From the NCBI GenBank assembly GCA_023228285.1, contig JALOBM010000019.1, positions 1-38,489 on the forward strand: DNA of 38,489 nt. Direction: 5' to 3'. The DNA is from Candidatus Cloacimonadota bacterium (GTDB lineage Bacteria; Cloacimonadota; Cloacimonadia; Cloacimonadales; Cloacimonadaceae). This document shows positions 31,670-38,489 of this stretch, piece by piece. Made by a program: the position numbers and the translations under genes. The notes below the pieces were generated by a model. It was not told where the DNA came from. It saw only the letters and a program-made list of their open reading frames with translations, and ran no database searches. Each line of letters opens with the position of its first letter. Position 1 is the stretch's first letter.

Positions 31670-32961
31670 TAGCCCGCTACACTCTACCGGAAATGGAACG
31701 CATCTGGACGCTTGAGAACCGCTATCGTTGCTGGTTGGAGGTGGAATTAGCCGCCGCAGCCGCGATGCATGAGATGGGCAAGATTCCCACAGCGGACTAC
31801 AACGATATCTGTGATAAAGCGGATTTTGATGTGGAACGCATTGCCGAGATCGAAGAAAGCACACGTCACGATGTGATCGCTTTCCTCACCAATGTAGCCG
31901 AATATGTGGGCCCCGCATCCCGCTGGATTCATTATGGAATGACCTCTTCGGATGTGTTGGACACTGCTACCGCTTTGCAATTGAAGCAAGCCGGTGAATT
32001 GATCCTGTCCCAGTTGCACCGCTTGGCGGAAAACCTGAAGTTAAAGGCCAGAGAGCACCGTCACACCCTTTGTATGGGGCGCAGTCACGGTATCCATGCC
32101 GAACCTACCTCGTTCGGGCTGAAATTTGCACTATGGTATGACGAAACCCAGCGCAACATCAAGCGCCTGGAAGATGCCATCAGCGTGGTAAGTGTTGGTC
32201 AAATCTCCGGAGCGGTGGGCAATTATGCGCATCTGGATCCGGAAGTGGAAGAGCGCGCTTGCAAACACCTGGAATTGCAGGCGGTAAACATCTCCACACA
32301 GGTGATTCAGCGCGACCGTCATGCCCAATTCCTCTTCACTATAGCACAGATCGGCTCCACTCTGGAGAAGATGGCTCTGGAGATTCGCCATCTGCAACGC
32401 ACTGAAGTGCGCGAAGCGGAAGAGAACTTCAGTAAAGGGCAAAAAGGCAGTTCCGCCATGCCCCACAAACGCAATCCCATCCTTAGTGAACAGCTTTGCG
32501 GCCTGGCCCGGATACTGCGCGCCAATGCCGACGCCGCCATGGAAAACAACGCTTTGTGGCACGAGCGTGACATCTCTCATTCCAGCGTAGAGCGCGTGAT
32601 ATTGCCGGATAGCTGCATCCTCATCCACTACATGCTGGTAAAAAGCAGCGCCATGATTGAGACTTTGGCGATATACCCCGAAAACATGATGAAAAACATA
32701 GAACTCACCCGTGGTCTGGTGTTTTCCCAAGCCTTGCTTTTGCATCTGGCAAACAGCGGCATGACCCGTGAAAATGCCTACGCAATGGTCCAAAAAGAAG
32801 CCATGAAATCCATAAACGATGGTGACGACTTCAAGAGTCTGATCCTCGCAAACCGCGAAATCCGTGATGCTCTGGGCCTAGATACCATCTCCGCCATCTT
32901 CAGTTACGATCGCTATCTGAAGCATGCGGATTATATCTTGAAGCGCTGTGGCATCCTCTAG
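31666..32961 (+). CDS. purB: Adenylosuccinate lyase
   Basis: PurB catalyses two fumarate-releasing steps of purine synthesis. The 431-residue protein has YTLPEMERIWT at the N-terminus, EESTRHDVIAFLTNVAE, HYGMTSSDVLDTATALQ and GRSHGIHAEPTSFG. The superfamily signature GSSAMPHKRNPILSE is followed by HERDISHSSVER. Catalytic histidines and the flexible-loop serine are present. It uses a GTG start overlapping the lipoprotein stop (GTGA). The released fumarate would enter the fumarase encoded at 11241-12589. Confidence 0.96.
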   Translation: MIARYTLPEMERIWTLENRYRCWLEVELAAAAAMHEMGKIPTADYNDICDKADFDVERIAEIEESTRHDVIAFLTNVAEYVGPASRWIHYGMTSSDVLDTATALQLKQAGELILSQLHRLAENLKLKAREHRHTLCMGRSHGIHAEPTSFGLKFALWYDETQRNIKRLEDAISVVSVGQISGAVGNYAHLDPEVEERACKHLELQAVNISTQVIQRDRHAQFLFTIAQIGSTLEKMALEIRHLQRTEVREAEENFSKGQKGSSAMPHKRNPILSEQLCGLARILRANADAAMENNALWHERDISHSSVERVILPDSCILIHYMLVKSSAMIETLAIYPENMMKNIELTRGLVFSQALLLHLANSGMTRENAYAMVQKEAMKSINDGDDFKSLILANREIRDALGLDTISAIFSYDRYLKHADYILKRCGIL

Positions 32962-32977
32962 AAATCCGGGAGTATTT

Positions 32978-33418
32978 ATGAAATACATCCTCATGATCAT
33001 CTTCGCTCTGCTCATCTGCCTGCCTGCCTTTGCTCAAAATGCAGACCGCATCAACGGTGTGTGGTTCAATGGCGAAAAAAGCAGCAAAATCGAGATCAGC
33101 CAAACTGAAGCCGGTACCTTTATCGGCAATATCGTTTGGTTGCGCGAGCCCAACGATGCCAAGGGAAATCCCAAAACCGACTTTCGCAATCCGGACGCAA
33201 AGCTTGCCAAACGTCCCCTGATGGGCTTGCAAGTGCTTACCGGATTGAAGTTCGACGGCAAAAGCAAATACAGCGGCGGCAAGGTCTACGATCCCAAAAG
33301 CGGCAAAACCTACTCTGCCAAAGGAGAAATGGTGAACAACAACACTCTGGCACTGAGAGGTTTCATCGGCATTGCCCTGGCCGGCAGAACCGAAACCTGG
33401 ATCCGTACCACAAAGTGA
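32978..33418 (+). CDS. DUF2147 secreted protein
   Basis: A 146-residue exported protein with a cleavable signal peptide (MKYILMIIFALLICLPAFAQ). The mature lipocalin-like beta fold opens with INGVWFNGEKSSKIEISQ and contains GLKFDGKSKYSGGKVYDPKSGKTYSAKGEM and LRGFIGIALAGRTETWIR, the hallmarks of DUF2147. The function of the family is not established. The start at 32978 (CGGGAG upstream) is preferred to 32948, which precedes the signal. Its stop overlaps the GTG start of the next gene. Confidence 0.88.
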   Translation: MKYILMIIFALLICLPAFAQNADRINGVWFNGEKSSKIEISQTEAGTFIGNIVWLREPNDAKGNPKTDFRNPDAKLAKRPLMGLQVLTGLKFDGKSKYSGGKVYDPKSGKTYSAKGEMVNNNTLALRGFIGIALAGRTETWIRTTK

Positions 33419-34365
33419 ACAAGATACAGCTGGGCGTATCAAGCTGCCTTCTGGGGCACGAAGTGCGCTATGACGGCGGCCACAAATATGACTCCTGGGT
33501 TGTGGATACCCTGGGAAAATACTGCGAATTCATCCATCTTTGTCCCGAACACGATTGCGGCATGCCCATCCCACGGGAAGCGCTGAATCTGCAGGGTACA
33601 AAAGACGACTATCGGATGCTGACACACAAGACAGCCAAAGACTACACTCAACAGATGCTTGACTGGTGTGCGCCGGTGATAGAAAAATTGGCTAAAGAAC
33701 AGCTCTGCGGCTACATCCTGAAAAGCAAATCCCCTTCTTGCGGCATGGAGCGCGTGAAAGTGTATCCCTTGCATGGCGGAGCCGCAGTTAAATCCGGAGT
33801 GGGCATCTTTGCAAAAGAACTAATGAAAGCCTTTCCCCATTTACCGGTAGAAGAAGAAGGCCGTCTGCACGATCCTGTCCTGCGCGAAAACTTCATAGAA
33901 CGCATGTTTGTGATGCACAGTTGGAATAACTTAGTAAATGAAGGACTTACGCCAGGCAGCCTGATTCGCTTTCACACAGTACACAAATACCTGTTGATGG
34001 CACATAGCCCCAAACACTACCGTGAAATGGGCAAGATGGTAGCAGACATCAAGGACTATCCGATCAATGAATTTGCCAAGCTGTACTTTGAAAAGCTGAT
34101 GACTGCCTGTAGTGCACACGCCTGCCCCAGTAAGCACCAAAATGTACTGCTGCACCTCCTGGGTTATTTCAAAAACGATCTGGATAGCTTTGAAAAACAG
34201 GAACTTATCCTGTTGATCTCGCAGTACAAAGATGGACTGATACCCCTGATTGTCCCCATCACCCTGATAAATCACTATGTGCGCAAATACAGCAAGGAGT
34301 ACCTCGCGGATCAGGTGTACTTGCAGCCTCATCCCATCGAACTGAAACTAAGAAACCACGCTTGA
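33415..34365 (+). CDS. DUF523-DUF1722 fusion protein (YbgA-like)
   Basis: The true start is the GTG at 33415, overlapping the DUF2147 stop, giving 316 residues; the frame is open further upstream only by chance. Residues 1-150 form DUF523: LGVSSCLLGHEVRYDGGHK, CPEHDCGMPIPRE and LKSKSPSCGMERVKVY, with conserved cysteines that may hold a metal or iron-sulfur site. Residues about 185-305 form DUF1722: FHTVHKYLLMAHSPKHYREMG and HPCPSK-like AHACPSKHQNVLLHLLGYF. Fused forms are widespread, and YbgA is often found near photolyase genes, but none is here. Function unknown. Confidence 0.88.
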   Translation: MNKIQLGVSSCLLGHEVRYDGGHKYDSWVVDTLGKYCEFIHLCPEHDCGMPIPREALNLQGTKDDYRMLTHKTAKDYTQQMLDWCAPVIEKLAKEQLCGYILKSKSPSCGMERVKVYPLHGGAAVKSGVGIFAKELMKAFPHLPVEEEGRLHDPVLRENFIERMFVMHSWNNLVNEGLTPGSLIRFHTVHKYLLMAHSPKHYREMGKMVADIKDYPINEFAKLYFEKLMTACSAHACPSKHQNVLLHLLGYFKNDLDSFEKQELILLISQYKDGLIPLIVPITLINHYVRKYSKEYLADQVYLQPHPIELKLRNHA

Positions 34366-34446
34366 TATCTGCAGAATTGCCGGATGAGATAACAGGATTA
34401 TTTTGTAACAAACAACCATAAAGCTATATTGGCAGTGAGAGAGAAG
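34366..34446. other. Short gap before the decayed lipoprotein gene
   Basis: Eighty-one bases without a gene. No terminator is visible after the DUF523 gene. A GAGAGAGAAG stretch at the right end could be the ribosome site of the GTG at 34447. Confidence 0.3.
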
Positions 34447-34765
34447 GTGAAAAGATTGAACTTCGTCCTTTATGTGGCAATTACGCTCAGCTTTTTTGCT
34501 GATGAATGCATGCAACAAATCCAAAGCAGAACCTGAAATCTCACTCCCGGATATCAGTGTACTGGCACATCCTCTGTTTGATGCAGAACAGCATTATATG
34601 GGCTCCATATCTCATGCGTTAGATATGTCCGTCTTGCCGCAGATGGTGCTCAGCAGAAACGAGCTTGGCCCGGAATATGATTTGTGGGCAATGGATAGCG
34701 ATGGCGTGATAGTAAGCGATCTGGACAGTCTCTTACAACAAATCTTCGAGAATCAAATTTCTTTC

Positions 34766-34794
34766 TTGACAAAAATCCAAGCTATGCATTTTAT
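34766..34794 (+). promoter_or_regulatory. Promoter-like site inside the decayed gene
   Basis: TTGACA (34766-34771) is exact; TTTTAT (34789-34794) after 17 bases matches the -10 consensus at four of six positions. A transcript would start near 34801 and meet a strong terminator at 34835-34869. Confidence 0.4.
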
Positions 34795-34800
34795 GTTTTT

Positions 34801-34869
34801 AGCCTACAGACCCTACATAGAATGCCCTCCGAATCGTGGGGACACCGCCCGGTGCTCCCCACGTTTTTT
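34801..34869 (+). ncRNA. Candidate small RNA of about 70 nt
   Basis: The interval between the promoter-like site and the strong terminator would yield a short, noncoding transcript ending in a stable hairpin and T-tract. The family is unknown. Evidence is only the spacing of the two signals; the terminator may instead belong to read-through from the upstream operon. Confidence 0.3.
34835..34869 (+). terminator. Strong rho-independent terminator
   Basis: CGTGGGG pairs with CCCCACG. After a small internal bulge, CACC pairs with GGTG around a GCCC loop. Six Ts follow (34864-34869). This is the best terminator in the window and would end plus-strand transcription from the purB-DUF523 operon or a local small transcript. 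Confidence 0.9.
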
Positions 34870-34944
34870 ATTTATAACGAGAAATAATGTCATATCAGGC
34901 TTCATTGCCTATTCATCCCCGGAGAATCAAGCGGATATGAAGCA

Positions 34945-34996
34945 GATATCATCCCGTTATAAAGCTGTGGTCACTCGATGATAACGGGACAATATC
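34945..34996 (+). repeat. Dispersed 52-bp inverted repeat, copy B
   Basis: Begins GATATCATCCCGTTATAAAG and ends CGATGATAACGGGACAATATC. Where copy A has CC in the right arm this copy has GG, and the left arm changes to match, so pairing is kept (TCCCGTTAT against ATAACGGGA). Same orientation as copy A. It overlaps the chance stop codon of the decayed gene. Confidence 0.8.
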
Positions 34997-35107
34997 ACCT
35001 TTAAATCTTGTTGAATCCAAGAGCAGGAAGACCACGCCAAAAAACATCCTTGACACCTCGGTCAATAATCCCAAGCTTGAAATCATCAAAACAATGGTGG
35101 AAATATT
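34982..35107. other. Leader region of the FnIII/adhesin gene
   Basis: This gap has the end of repeat copy B and the leader of the secreted protein gene. A TTGACA lies near 35041, without a convincing -10 at proper distance. GGTGGAAA precedes the ATG at 35108. Confidence 0.3.
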
Positions 35108-36826
35108 ATGACTGCAACGCCCTCCCCGGGAGCGGGCATCCTTCGCTTCTGCATTGGGATTATTCTCCTTTTCTCTTTGATCCAGTGGCAGTTAAACGCT
35201 CAGATTGTCACCATCGGCTACGAGACTTATTTGGATCAACACCTGCCCATTGAGCCCCTGGCGAAATACAGTTACACGCAACAGCTTTTTCCCGCCGAAG
35301 AAATCCCCCTTTCCGGAACCATCACGCATATCGGCTTCAAGTACAACGTCAGTAGCAGCATCTTTTTTGAGGGTAACAAAGCCTGGAAGATCTACATGGG
35401 CGAAAGCTCTGCCGATACTATGCAGGACTGGATTGATGTGGATCAGCTTAGCCTGGTTTTCGATGCCTGGCTTGCTGCCGATATGTTCAGTTCAGGCTTA
35501 CCGGGATCGGGCTGGCTGGTGATCCCGCTGCAGCAGTCGTATAACTATTCCGGAGAGCAAAATCTGGTATTGGCGGTGGATGAAAACAGCTATGGCACCG
35601 GTAGCAGCAGCGACGATTTCGTGTGTTGGACGCTTGATAGTCCCCATGCGCTATTCTATCAAAGTCTGGTCGATAATCCCGATACGCAAAATCCGCCGGA
35701 GACGTTCTATAGCACCAATGCGCTGAGTTATCTGAGGTTGCATTTTGAGGATTCCGGTGGTTTGGATGTGCCCTCCAATCTTACGGGATGCTATGTGGAT
35801 GATGCTGTTCAGCTTACATGGGATCCGCCGGTTGGGGATGTGGCAGGTTACCGTCTGTATCGGAATGATTACTTCTACTGTGTTTGCTCATCCAATTATT
35901 ATAGTGACACACAAGTGCAAGCGGGAGAATCTTATAGCTATTATGTTCGGGCAGAATACGGAGGCGGCGAGCTATCCGAGCCATCGAATACATTCTTCAT
36001 CGAAATCCCCGATGGAGGAGCGCAGTATATACTCTATCAATCGTTTGAGAGTCTGGAGCCGTTTCAGACAGATTTTGGCAGCTTTGACAATCTGGATGAG
36101 GATGGATCGCCCACCTGGACACCGGATTCCTTTAGCTTTCCCGGCGCTTCAGAAAGCATGCCCTGGATCTCTTTTGCTCCAACTCAATGCATTCCGCCCC
36201 TGCAGATTAGTGCTCATTCAGGTTCCAGTATGATAGCTTCACTTAGCGCTATCAATCCGCCCAATGACGACTGGCTGATCCTGCCAAATCTAAGGCCGGG
36301 AACCAATTCCAAGCTCAGCTTTTGGGCGCGTAGCCTCTCTTCTGCCTACGGTTTGGAGCGTTTGCGGGTGATGATCTCCACAACAGGTAGAGAGCCGCAT
36401 CAGTTCAGCACAATCCACTCTGAGGCCTTCATCTCGGTACCGGCAGATTGGACCTATTACGAGTATGACATCAGCGCATATAGTGCAATTGACATAAATC
36501 TGGCGATAAACTGCGTATCGGCGAATGCGGCAATGCTTTGCATCGATGATCTGGCGGTCGTGGGCGAAAATGGTTGGGTGGGAAATGAAGATGAGACCGC
36601 TCCGGCATTTATACATGGACCAAATCCTGCCCGGGAAAGCTTTTATCTGAAGCATGAGCAACCTTTTGATCTGGAAGTGTATAACATCCGGGGACAAAGG
36701 ATTCTGCGGGAGCGAGGGCTGCGGGAATACCGGTATCGCGGTGCAAAACTATGCGCGGGTATATATCTCCTGAAAGTAGATACACCGGGGCAAAGCAGGA
36801 TACTGAAACAGGTGATATTGCCCTGA
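35108..36826 (+). CDS. Secreted FnIII/adhesin protein with type IX sorting tail
   Basis: The 572-residue exported protein has a signal peptide ending near residue 31 (LNAQ). An N-terminal beta domain (about 32-205) resembles that of the protein at 1-1429. One FnIII domain (about 217-300) has LTWDPPVGDVAGYRLYRND and YYVRAEYGGGELSEPSN. A jelly-roll of the cleaved-adhesin type (about 307-490) has YQSFESLEPFQTDF, DDWLILPNL and CIDDLAVVGE. The last 75 residues form a C-terminal sorting domain: HGPNPARESFYL, DLEVYNIRGQRIL, GIYLLKV. It is probably carried to the cell surface by a Por-type (type IX) system, though none of that machinery is in the window. Its stop overlaps the helicase start (TGATG). 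Confidence 0.88.
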   Translation: MTATPSPGAGILRFCIGIILLFSLIQWQLNAQIVTIGYETYLDQHLPIEPLAKYSYTQQLFPAEEIPLSGTITHIGFKYNVSSSIFFEGNKAWKIYMGESSADTMQDWIDVDQLSLVFDAWLAADMFSSGLPGSGWLVIPLQQSYNYSGEQNLVLAVDENSYGTGSSSDDFVCWTLDSPHALFYQSLVDNPDTQNPPETFYSTNALSYLRLHFEDSGGLDVPSNLTGCYVDDAVQLTWDPPVGDVAGYRLYRNDYFYCVCSSNYYSDTQVQAGESYSYYVRAEYGGGELSEPSNTFFIEIPDGGAQYILYQSFESLEPFQTDFGSFDNLDEDGSPTWTPDSFSFPGASESMPWISFAPTQCIPPLQISAHSGSSMIASLSAINPPNDDWLILPNLRPGTNSKLSFWARSLSSAYGLERLRVMISTTGREPHQFSTIHSEAFISVPADWTYYEYDISAYSAIDINLAINCVSANAAMLCIDDLAVVGENGWVGNEDETAPAFIHGPNPARESFYLKHEQPFDLEVYNIRGQRILRERGLREYRYRGAKLCAGIYLLKVDTPGQSRILKQVILP

Positions 36827-38489
36827 TGAGCGCACTGGAAGACTACCTACAGGAGTTGCTGGCAACTCCCCGGCACGCAACTACCATAGTATCCTCGCAA
36901 GTGTATGAGCCGCGCAAGGCGATTAGGCAAGCGTTCCCGGACTACATTCACAAAGATATCCAACAAATCCTTGCCAAGCAGGGAATTACGGAGCTGTATC
37001 AACACCAGGTTGCAGCTTTGCATAAAGTCTTTGAGGGGCAAAACATCGTGATCAGCACATCGGTTTCCAGCGGTAAAAGCCTGGCATACTGGCTGCCCAT
37101 ATTGCAGGAAGCTGCCAGCGGAACCAAAGGAAAAGCGTTGTTGCTGTATCCAACCAAGGCTTTGGCTCAGGATCAATCACAAAAGCTGGCAGGATATTGC
37201 ACTTCCTTGGCGGCTGTAAGCGGGAAGCGCATCTTCAGCGCCATCTACGACGGCGATACACCTACCAATCAACGCAGTAAAATCCGCAGGCAAGCCGATG
37301 TGGTGGCCAGTAATCCGGATATGCTGCACATCGGGATATTGCCGAATCACGCCTTGTGGTCTTCGTTCCTGTCACGCCTGAAGTATGTGGTGATCGATGA
37401 ACTGCACTATTATCGCGGAGTGCTGGGTTCGCACTTTGCCAATGTTTTGGTGCGCTTACGGCGAATCTGCAAGATGTATAATGTAAATCCAATATTTATA
37501 TGCACATCCGCCACATTGGGAAATGCCCGGGAACTGGCAGAGAATCTGCTGGGAACATCGGTGTGTGATATCTGTGAAGATGCTTCCGAACAAGGAGAAC
37601 GGCATTATCTCATCGTGAATCCGCCCTTGGTGCAGCAGGATTTGGGGATACGGCGCAGTTCGATGATGGAATCGGTTACTTTGGCGAAACTGGCGCTGTC
37701 TTACGCTTTGCAGAGCATCCTCTTCAGCGTAACCCGGCGCAGTGTGGAAATGCTCTTGCTGCACATGCCCAATACCTGGCAGGATCAGATTGCTCCATAT
37801 CGCAGCGGTTATCTGCCCTCAGAGCGGCGCAAGATCGAGAAAGACCTGCGTGAAGGGCGTTTAAAGCTGATTATATCTACAAACGCACTGGAACTGGGGA
37901 TAGATATCGGCGGCTTGGATCTGGCCATCATCAACGGCTATCCGGGATCCATTGCCGGAATGCGTCAGGAAGCAGGACGGGCGGGCAGAAAGGGCCGGCC
38001 GGCGCTGGCAATCTTGGTGGCGGGCTCCAATCCCCTGGATCAATACATCTGCCATCATCCGGAATATCTCTGGCAGACCAATCCGGAGCAGGCCTTGATC
38101 GATCCCCAAAATACCGAGATTCTGCTGAAGCAATTGGATTGCGCGGTATCGGAGCTTTCATTCAAAGAAGGGGAAAGCTTTGGAAATATGGACTATACGG
38201 AGCTAAGCGCTTATCTGGAGATATTGGAGGCAGAGGGTAGAATCCGTAAGCTGGGTGATAAATATCTGGGTATCAGAGAGCGCTATCCGGCTGGAGAGGT
38301 CTCTTTGCGCAATGCCTCGGATGTGTATCCGATTCTGGCGGAGGACGAATGCATCGGATATGCGGATTCAGCCAGCGCTCTGTGGATGACGCATCCTCAT
38401 GCCGTCTATCTGCATGCGGGGGAGACATGGATCGTGGAGCAATTGGATATGGATAAAGGAGTGGTGAGGATAAAGCCTTTTATGGCAGA
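36826..38489 (+). CDS. DEAD/DEAH-box helicase of the YprA/MrfA type, 3' end outside window
   Basis: The first 554 residues of a superfamily 2 helicase. Motif Q is YQHQ; Walker A is the unusual STSVSSGKS (78-85); motif Ia is LLYPTKALAQDQ. Walker B is DELH (191-194), as in YprA/MrfA and Hrq1 rather than the common DEAD/DEAH; motif III is TSAT (227-230). Later come ISTNALELGIDIGGLD and QEAGRAGRKGR (motifs V and VI). Relatives end in a cysteine-rich DUF1998 domain, which would lie beyond the window. MrfA works in repair of mitomycin-type DNA damage. The ATG overlaps the stop of the surface-protein gene by one base, an odd functional pairing. Confidence 0.92.
   Translation, partial: MSALEDYLQELLATPRHATTIVSSQVYEPRKAIRQAFPDYIHKDIQQILAKQGITELYQHQVAALHKVFEGQNIVISTSVSSGKSLAYWLPILQEAASGTKGKALLLYPTKALAQDQSQKLAGYCTSLAAVSGKRIFSAIYDGDTPTNQRSKIRRQADVVASNPDMLHIGILPNHALWSSFLSRLKYVVIDELHYYRGVLGSHFANVLVRLRRICKMYNVNPIFICTSATLGNARELAENLLGTSVCDICEDASEQGERHYLIVNPPLVQQDLGIRRSSMMESVTLAKLALSYALQSILFSVTRRSVEMLLLHMPNTWQDQIAPYRSGYLPSERRKIEKDLREGRLKLIISTNALELGIDIGGLDLAIINGYPGSIAGMRQEAGRAGRKGRPALAILVAGSNPLDQYICHHPEYLWQTNPEQALIDPQNTEILLKQLDCAVSELSFKEGESFGNMDYTELSAYLEILEAEGRIRKLGDKYLGIRERYPAGEVSLRNASDVYPILAEDECIGYADSASALWMTHPHAVYLHAGETWIVEQLDMDKGVVRIKPFMA

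Larger units (their letters stand above)
34447..34981 (+). pseudogene. Frameshifted remnant of a Cache-like lipoprotein gene
   Basis: A GTG at 34447 opens a good signal peptide (VKRLNFVLYVAITLSF), but the frame fails soon after a six-T run at 34492-34497. With one T fewer, it would continue as SFLLMNACNKS, a proper lipobox, into the frame that stays open to 34981. The downstream part (PDISVLAHPLFDAEQHYMGSISHALDM, YDLWAMDSDGVIVSD) resembles a periplasmic Cache sensor domain. Likeness ends near 34760, after which the frame passes through a promoter-like site, a terminator and repeat copy B, where it stops by chance. So both ends look damaged. A sequencing error in the T-run, or slippage, is the alternative for the first defect. 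An intact frame from the ATG at 34472 would be a poor signal peptide. Confidence 0.6.

Noticed and set aside
33136..33414. N-terminal 93-codon extension of the DUF523 protein
   Set aside because: It lies antiphase inside the DUF2147 gene. The GTG at 33415 overlaps that gene's stop and begins at the conserved domain.
34872..35004. CRISPR-like direct repeats around copy B
   Set aside because: Only one 52-bp unit is present locally; there is no regular spacing and no cas gene in the window.

Overview
The window looks like a chromosomal segment of a Gram-negative, probably anaerobic bacterium of the Candidatus Cloacimonadota (WWE1) type or a close relative in the Fibrobacterota/Bacteroidota neighbourhood. 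The evidence is the mix of gene families: LolA- and LptE-like outer-membrane proteins, two SurA/PrsA-type periplasmic isomerases, an HtrA-like protease, secreted fibronectin-III proteins of which one ends in a type IX (Por) sorting tail, a two-subunit iron-sulfur fumarase, DUF116 and an Etf beta subunit. No phage, IS, CRISPR or tRNA/rRNA gene was seen. The phylum is an inference from these families, not a measured placement.

The most important landmark is a probable replication origin at about 23.18-23.50 kb. It lies directly downstream of dnaA (23504-24847, minus). It holds six exact TTATCCACA boxes within 124 bp, two near-matches, and an AT-rich tract with in-phase TAG-type triplets next to a box. 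Two more exact boxes lie upstream of dnaA. Gene orientation reverses here: almost everything to the left is on the minus strand and everything to the right is on the plus strand, as expected for two replichores leaving an origin.

Left arm, from the window start to the origin: a truncated FnIII surface protein (1-1429); nitroreductase, mannose-1-phosphate guanylyltransferase, LolA-like carrier, FtsK, YchF, RsuA-type pseudouridine synthase and LptE-like lipoprotein (1712-8902); an isolated plus-strand pair, an HTH-EIIA fusion coupled to purE (9001-10121); two unrecognised coupled genes (10200-10894); a six-gene run (11241-15346) with an OlsB/GlsB-like N-acyltransferase, a PlsC-like acyltransferase, a small membrane protein, a DUF58 protein and both fumarase subunits; then HtrA, DUF116, fmt, def, yajC, pgpA, two peptidyl-prolyl isomerases and a large lipoprotein (15936-23179). 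Most neighbours overlap by 1-4 bases (ATGA/TAATG), so translational coupling is the rule.

Right arm: sugar-nucleotide epimerase, multi-SLBB polysaccharide-export-like protein, DegT-type aminotransferase, etfB without etfA, lgt, a lipoprotein, purB, a DUF2147 protein, a DUF523/DUF1722 protein, a decayed lipoprotein gene, a secreted FnIII/adhesin protein with a C-terminal sorting tail, and the first 554 residues of a YprA/MrfA-like helicase that runs off the end.

The main unexplained structure is a dispersed 52-bp imperfect inverted repeat. It is present three times, always exactly 52 bp, and only in the long gene-free gaps (15763-15814, 25317-25368 inverted, 34945-34996). Functionally the window is dominated by envelope building (lipoprotein maturation and sorting, OMP folding, LPS, phospholipid and aminolipid synthesis, exopolysaccharide) plus housekeeping.
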